A DNA stretch of 64,000 bases from Ilex aquifolium (Eukaryota; Streptophyta; Magnoliopsida; Aquifoliales; Aquifoliaceae), in NCBI GenBank assembly GCA_951799425.1, contig OX637393.1:3168501-3232500 (forward strand). The letters are read 5' to 3'. Of the stretch, positions 58,913 through 64,000 are shown one piece after another; positions within the stretch are counted from its first letter, which is position 1; each line of letters starts with the position of its first letter. Position numbers and translations under genes: made by a program. Under the pieces are notes generated by a model. The model was given only the letters and a program-made list of their open reading frames with translations, had not been told where the DNA came from and ran no database searches.

Positions 58913-59998
58913 AAACATAGTTTCATCAATTTCAACGGTCCAAAAACTGTACAACAGAAGAAATTTCTATAGAAAATGACAATGCATCAACAAGGATGGT
59001 ACGTGTAGACAACAAATGAAATAGATAAACAGAAGATGAAATAGAGGAAGTTAATGGCACAAAAGCGAGTATCATATTTGTGGAACAACAAAAAACTTCT
59101 CCACTAGTTGTAATATGCTGCAATAACTTCCACATCATGAAAATCTAAAGATCAATAGTATATTGGAATGCTGGAAATCCCATAGACAAAAAAGGCATAA
59201 GGAGGAATAAGGCAAAAATGCATCAGATTATGGAGATTTGTTAAACCTTAAGAAGTACCAAAACATTCAACTAAAGGAGCACACTTCAATTGAAAGTGAA
59301 AATTTATCTTGTAAATTGGAAGTGAAATGTTTACAACCTCGTTGGAACACAGCAATTTGAAACCTAAACTGACTTGGGAGGTATCCAGAATTCTGCAATA
59401 ACTTCCACAGCATCATGAAAATCTAAAGATCAGTAGTTTATTAGAATGCAGGAAATCCCACAAAAACAAAAAATGCATAAAGAGGGATAAGGCAAAAATG
59501 CATCAGATTATGGACCTATGTTAAATCTTAAGAAGTACCAAGTCATTCAACCAAAGGGAGCATACTTGGAGTGACAAATTTCCAATGTAGGAATTTTTCT
59601 GGGTAAGTTAATGTAGGTCTTAAAGGCATCCATTTCAAATCTTACAAGTTTGGTTCATGCAGTTATATTCATGTGGTATAAGATATAGCATGCAACCCGC
59701 TCTTGAACATGGACAGTCGGAAATAAAAACCACAAGACACTCAGAGATATAAGAAGGTGCACTTACGGAACGAACAAAGGGAGAACCAAATACCAAATCA
59801 ATGAAGTTGAGAAACGAGTCTTTCCTAAAACCTTCCTAACTCTCCCAAGATAGTGTGTCAAAGGCATCCACTCAAAACCAGTGAGCAATGGGTGGAAAGG
59901 CTCACAAAGGTATACTAGTTTGAAAGATGCCATAATGTCAAAGTGAGATAAGCTCTAACAATGAGTGTATTGTATTTACAAGAGATGAATTATAGTAC
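58913..59998. other. Intron-like, with a local tandem duplication
   Basis: Segments around 59,100-59,260 and 59,395-59,560 are near copies, both containing TAACTTCCACA, ATCTAAAGATCA and ATGCATCAGATTATGGA. No exon was seen. Confidence 0.6.
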
Positions 59999-60177
59999 CT
60001 TCTCAACATAAGATTGAACAATGGTTTCAATGTCTTGAAAAATACTTTCCAGCTGGCCCTCTGCAAAGAATAAACCTTTTTTTTATTAAATGGAGTTCAG
60101 CTCACTTACGAGATCCGAAAACATCATAAACTAAATATAGGAGATACCACCAGCCGCTTTCGTCAAACCAGGCAAAT
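59999..60177 (-). pseudogene. DRP1 G-domain exons (LPGLTK and following exon)
   Basis: 60,177-60,151 is a 27-bp exon giving DLPGLTKAA, the dynamin G3 region. 60,061-59,999 gives EGQLESIFQDIETIVQSYVE and K, matching EGQPESIVEDIENMVRSYVEK of DRP1. Acceptors GATAG and TTGCAG and donors GTGGTA and GTACTA are present and the splice phase fits. These exons lead into 58,049. Confidence 0.85.
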
Positions 60178-60254
60178 CTATCAAGAGAAAAAATGTAAAA
60201 TGGAGTTAGTGGAAGAGAGAAAATAAAAAGTTGGCTAGCGGGAATATAATATCA

Positions 60255-60579
60255 CTAGTCATAACCCGTGCCTGAAGCCACGATAAAATATAAAATTCGA
60301 ATGCCAAAAAATCGATCCCACTATATTAAATTTTTTCAACATGTGTATATTATTGTATATGAATAACGTTTGAAATAAAAATTATATTAACTACAAATTA
60401 ATCAAATATTAAATGATTAAACATATAATAGAGATGAGTGATGTAATGTTTTTAGGGGGAAAATATATAAATGATTAAACATGTGATAGAAATAAGGGAT
60501 GTGATGTTTTTAGAGGGGAAAATATGTAGGGAATAAAAATTCAAATTGCTATGTGTTTTATTATATAGATTATACAGAT
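60255..60579 (-). mobile_element. Short non-autonomous Helitron
   Basis: On minus it starts TCTATATAATAAAACACATAG after an A and ends GGTTATGACTAG before a T, the A/T target and TC...CTAG termini of plant Helitrons. A small CGTG...CACG hairpin lies just before the end. 325 bp, no coding capacity. Confidence 0.78.
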
Positions 60580-60650
60580 ATAGAGCACGAAATTATAGAC
60601 TATTTTGTGTCATTCATGTGCACACATATATGGAAAGCCAGAAAGAGTAC

Positions 60651-61012
60651 CTCTTTCTTTCCGATCTGTGTGCAGAAGAGCGATTGAGACAGTTTGGCCT
60701 AACTGGATAGTCAACCATTGCTTTGGAATTTTGATCTTGAGTGTCTCGGAAACCATACCACCATAAGATGAAACATTTGACCCTACCTCCTAAAGTGGGC
60801 CTCTCCACAGCAGTCAATGGTTGAGGCAGCTGGGTTTCCCCCCTTTCTTCACTTCCTGGGAAAGTTTCCGGAAGAAATCCAAAGTCCGCTCTGAAGATTC
60901 CATGTCCACCAATCTCAGAACAGTCTTTTTACTTCCATGACGGAACCTTTCTAAGGCTTCATTGGCAGGCTCCAGCTATTGCAGCTTGCAGAGTTGGAAA
61001 CCGCTTCAGCTC
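60651..61012 (-). pseudogene. DRP1 C-terminal (GED-region) exon, out of order
   Basis: After acceptor GGAACAG the minus strand reads ELKRFPTLQAAIAGA. A one-base insertion shifts it to NEALERFRHGSKKTVLRLVD and DFFRKLSQEVK, and a further shift gives SNVSSYGGMVSETLKIKIPK and finally HTQIGKKE before donor GTACTC. All of these match the C-terminal part of plant DRP1. It lies upstream of exons encoding the GTPase domain, the reverse of the gene order. At least two frameshifts make it dead. Confidence 0.88.
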
Positions 61013-61249
61013 CTGTTCCAGAAAAGAAAAAGAAAAAAGAAAAAAACACAGAAAAACAAAAGTATTCATTATCCCCCGGGTGCGTCTCTCGATTAGAAAA
61101 CAATGAGATGAAGTTTTAATGTCACCTGACATTCTCCCATTGACTTCCTTACAAGTTCCTTTAAGATGAAGCGAACTAAACATTGATAAGTTGAACGAAT
61201 TACAGATAGAGGGTAACAAAGGTTGGATAAATAGTACAGGAAATGAACT

Positions 61250-61500
61250 GCTAAAATAGAAAAGAACTACTTACAGCAGATTTTCGTACTATAAAATACA
61301 TAGCTGAAACATAAACAATAGAACTTAAGAGAAATTACCTTCCCGAGCTGCTAAAATAGAAAAGAACTATTCTTGTACTGTAAAATACATAGCTGAAACA
61401 TAAACAATAGAACTTCCCAAACAGTCCATTGAAGGCGTCGAAATTACCTTCCCAAACCAATCTGCAGCATCGCAAAACAGTCCATCGAAGGCGTCAAAAT
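61250..61500. repeat. Local tandem duplication of about 105 bp
   Basis: CTGCTAAAATAGAAAAGAAC ... ACATAAACAATAGAACTT occurs at about 61,248-61,327 and 61,350-61,414. A GAAGGCGTCGAAATTACC segment is likewise repeated at about 61,432 and 61,488. Confidence 0.7.
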
Positions 61501-63503
61501 TTTTTCTAGATATTTTAATGTATAATCATTCATGCATAAGACAAAAAAATACATTAATTAAATCAATTCATGGAACTCACCTTCAAATTCAACAAATTCT
61601 CAAACTTAGGACATTTATCCACAATCAAACAAACATACATACAAATTCCTCTCAAAAAGTACTAAATAAAACCCATATATATGTCATTACATTCATCTAA
61701 AAAAAAAAGCTAAATAAAAACAGAAATTAACTTGAACTTACAGAGATTCAAATCCGAGCAGGAAATGAAGAAGACCCATATCGCAAAAAGCTTTCAGATC
61801 TAGAGCAAATTAAAAAAGAAAGCATAGGGAGACATCACATATGTGAAATAGAAATACAAACAAAAGTTCCACTATTTCATAAATTTCCCCAAAATTTATA
61901 TATCGACGTGCCCGAGAAGTGGCAGTAAAAGAAAGATTATTGCTAAATTAACCAACCTCATTGAACCCAACTCTTTCAATTGTAGTTCAAAGCCACCCAT
62001 GAACACAAATCTTCAAAACACCCAAAATAAACACAACCCACAAAGCATCAAAAATGTACAATTGAATGCCATTAGTGTTGAGGAAATTCTAACAGTATCT
62101 TTAACTGTGTAGTCCAAACAGCTTCCAACAAATTTCACGAGGAACCCAACATTCTCTAGTTGTGGGGCTTGGGGTGAGAGGCTGATGCCAGCTATGGGCT
62201 GGTTGGTTGAAAATGGAAGTGTTGTGGTGGTTAAAGGTCGCTTGTGTAAGGCATTTCTAAAGAAAGCATGATTTTCCATGGTAAGGATAATGTGAGATGG
62301 TATTACTTCTTCGCCAATCCCAATCTCAAATAAAGCAAAGCTCTCTTAATAGAATTTTGCAAAAACCAAGCAACATTTTTTTATTTCTCGAGAGTACATT
62401 AAATTGAAGAATTCATTTGAAGTTCAATAATGATTTTACTTATAGCACCGGTAGTTTGAACCACATAGAGTTGAATAGAATATGATGAGGAACCTGAGAA
62501 GATTGAACAATGGAAAAACCCAAAACAAAAACATAAAACAACTTAATACATATAGTTCATTGTCCTTATCCACCTTTTTTTATACTTATATTAATTCCTA
62601 TGAAATGAAAGTTACTTCCAATAAAAAATTTAAAGAAAAAACCTTAAAAAAAATTTTGGGTAGTGACATCAAGAATGGTTGTTGTAGCACCAAGTAGATC
62701 TAATCTTCATTGTTCTGTTTGCTGCATCATCAATTGTTGCCCCTAAAATCAGTCCCAAAGCTCCGGTCCAAGCATAAAGTCATTCAAACCCACATGTCAC
62801 AACTCACATATGTCATGTACATGAAGTATAAAGAATTCCCAACCCAAAAAGAATGACTAACAATTCCAATCAATAAAATTTCACATAAATCTCTTCTTGA
62901 ACTATCACCAAACAAACTATAAAAAATCGTGCTAAAAAATAATAAAGTGTGTAGAACTTGATACCTGAAATGAAAGAAGTACCGCCAGAAAAGAAGAACC
63001 AAATTTGAATATAAGCCACTGTGTGACTATTCAACTTTGCACCAATGTTAACCCGTGCACAAAGATCTTGATAGTCCCATCCCATGGACATTTTTTTCGC
63101 ATGTTTTGCTAAGCAAGAAAAACTCTATTCCACTATCAAAGCAAACCAATCAAATAATTCAACAGAAATTACAACAATAGTCCTATTAACTTTAAGAAAC
63201 TTCATAATAATTATTTATGTGCATAGTAACCCTAGAAGATAGGCTATGATTCTATGATCATCAAGGTATATTTTGATTGACATCTAGTTTAAATTGGAGA
63301 TCTCAGACTTCTTTCCACTTACTGCAACACTTATCCTGATCCAATTTTTCAATTTTTTTGATTCCTTCGAATTTGTTTTTCCCGTTTTCGGAGAAGAATT
63401 ATTACAAGTCCCGGTTGATTCAACAATTGGGTTATTGGAGTTATCGTATTATCGTAATGATAAACAGCCTGTCTCGCCACGACCTTCTCTTGAATTCTCA
63501 AAA
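61501..63503. other. Non-coding, AT-rich
   Basis: No gene could be supported. A minus-strand frame at 62,279-62,013 begins MENHAFFRNALHKRPL but has no recognisable domain. 63,294-63,503 is open in two frames and may be organelle-derived, but its source was not identified. Confidence 0.35.
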
Positions 63504-63566
63504 CTTCCTACATCTATATATGAACGCTGGTTTATCGAAAATAAGCAAGAAAAGCACTTCGAATTG
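63504..63566 (+). pseudogene. ycf2: Plastid ycf2 fragment (nuclear copy)
   Basis: The frame reads LPTSIYERWFIENKQEKHFE and L, matching the plastid Ycf2 segment [20 protein letters not shown]. Homology stops abruptly on both sides; the following TAG replaces the Ycf2 continuation. It is a plastid-to-nucleus (or mitochondrial) transfer fragment with no function. Confidence 0.68.
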
Positions 63567-63679
63567 TAGAAAGAAGCGGCTCTTACCCTAGACTCAAAAT
63601 GGCACTATTCTTAAAGTGATAGCTCTTAAGTCCCATCCTCCTTAAGGAGCTTAGCCCTCTTCTTATCCTAAACTCCCTA

Positions 63680-63866
63680 TTGATTTTGCTGTCAAATGAC
63701 CGATTATATCCCTACATACATGGTTATCAGATACCCACGGAGAAGCACATTACAGTACTTGTATGCTCCTAGCCGGAATCTTATTAAAAATGGGAGCATA
63801 TGAGTTGATTCGGATCAATATGGAATTATTACCTCACGCTCATTCTATATTTTCTCCTTGGTTGAT
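63680..63866 (+). pseudogene. ndhD: Plastid ndhD fragment (nuclear copy)
   Basis: The frame reads DFAVK, stop, [40 protein letters not shown] and [15 protein letters not shown], matching NdhD, the plastid NADH dehydrogenase-like subunit 4. A TGA replaces the Leu after AVK, and homology ends after SPWL. Plastid DNA inserted in the nuclear genome and now decaying. Confidence 0.88.
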
Positions 63867-64000
63867 AGAACCAAAACAAACAATTTCATGTTGATTCATT
63901 TGCCTTTTCAATCTATCAACGAAAGCCTAAAACCATCCTACTGAAAAACAAACTTGATGCAAATGCAAGATGAAAATTGCTGAATTGAGCAAGTCCATGA

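Noticed and set aside
62013..62279. Minus-strand 88-codon frame starting MENHAFFRN
   Set aside because: No domain, no clear splice donor, and no link to the DRP1 exons. Could be chance.
63294..63503. Open frame upstream of the ycf2 fragment as part of Ycf2
   Set aside because: The segment before PTSIY does not resemble the Ycf2 sequence preceding it. Its source is unknown.

Overview
The window looks like nuclear DNA from a flowering plant, probably a eudicot. It is AT-rich, and the gene-like pieces are short exons with GT..AG junctions separated by long introns. It carries plant-type Copia and Gypsy LTR retrotransposons, tRNA-derived SINEs, hAT-type MITEs, Helitrons, and nuclear copies of mitochondrial and plastid DNA. 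I cannot name the species. No complete multi-exon host gene was recognised. The longest credible single ORF is the 308-codon one at 5064-5990, which contains an internally duplicated domain.

Region by region. 1-8,990 holds an inverted-repeat element (185-883), a short internally deleted Copia element with an exact target duplication (2273-4062), SINEs, the duplicated-domain ORF, and an acidic first-exon candidate on the minus strand (7850-8108). 9,002-13,407 is a minus-strand Gypsy-type element. Its main ORF is intron-bearing and related to plant mobile-domain/gag-like proteins, and an integrase tail sits inside it in the opposite direction. 13,852-53,600 is an imperfect tandem segmental duplication: unit 1 is about 13.85-30.5 kb and unit 2 about 32.0-53.6 kb. 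Each unit contains a SINE-bearing block, exons of a decayed peroxisomal multifunctional beta-oxidation protein gene (MFP2/AIM1 family, minus strand), a very large GAA/CTT array that switches strand at a TTCGAA palindrome, a mitochondrial 26S rRNA scrap, a block of unidentified exon-like sequence, and a CA-rich region with a roughly 0.57-0.65 kb higher-order repeat. Unit 2 has about 6 kb more GAA/CTT array; unit 1 keeps more of the MFP gene.

53.9-61.0 kb has minus-strand exons. Those at 57.1-61.0 kb are clearly from a dynamin-related protein 1 (DRP1, phragmoplastin) gene and are decayed. Their order is scrambled, and one exon has an 848-bp MITE inserted at its 3' splice site. The right end (63.5-63.9 kb) holds plastid-derived fragments of ycf2 and ndhD.

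Nothing here reads as a working pathway. The window is a graveyard of gene copies, and the main interest lies in the structure and origin of the repeat arrays and in the well-preserved transposon footprints. Apart from the 5064 ORF, nearly all long open frames are by-products of low-complexity CTT or TG-rich sequence.
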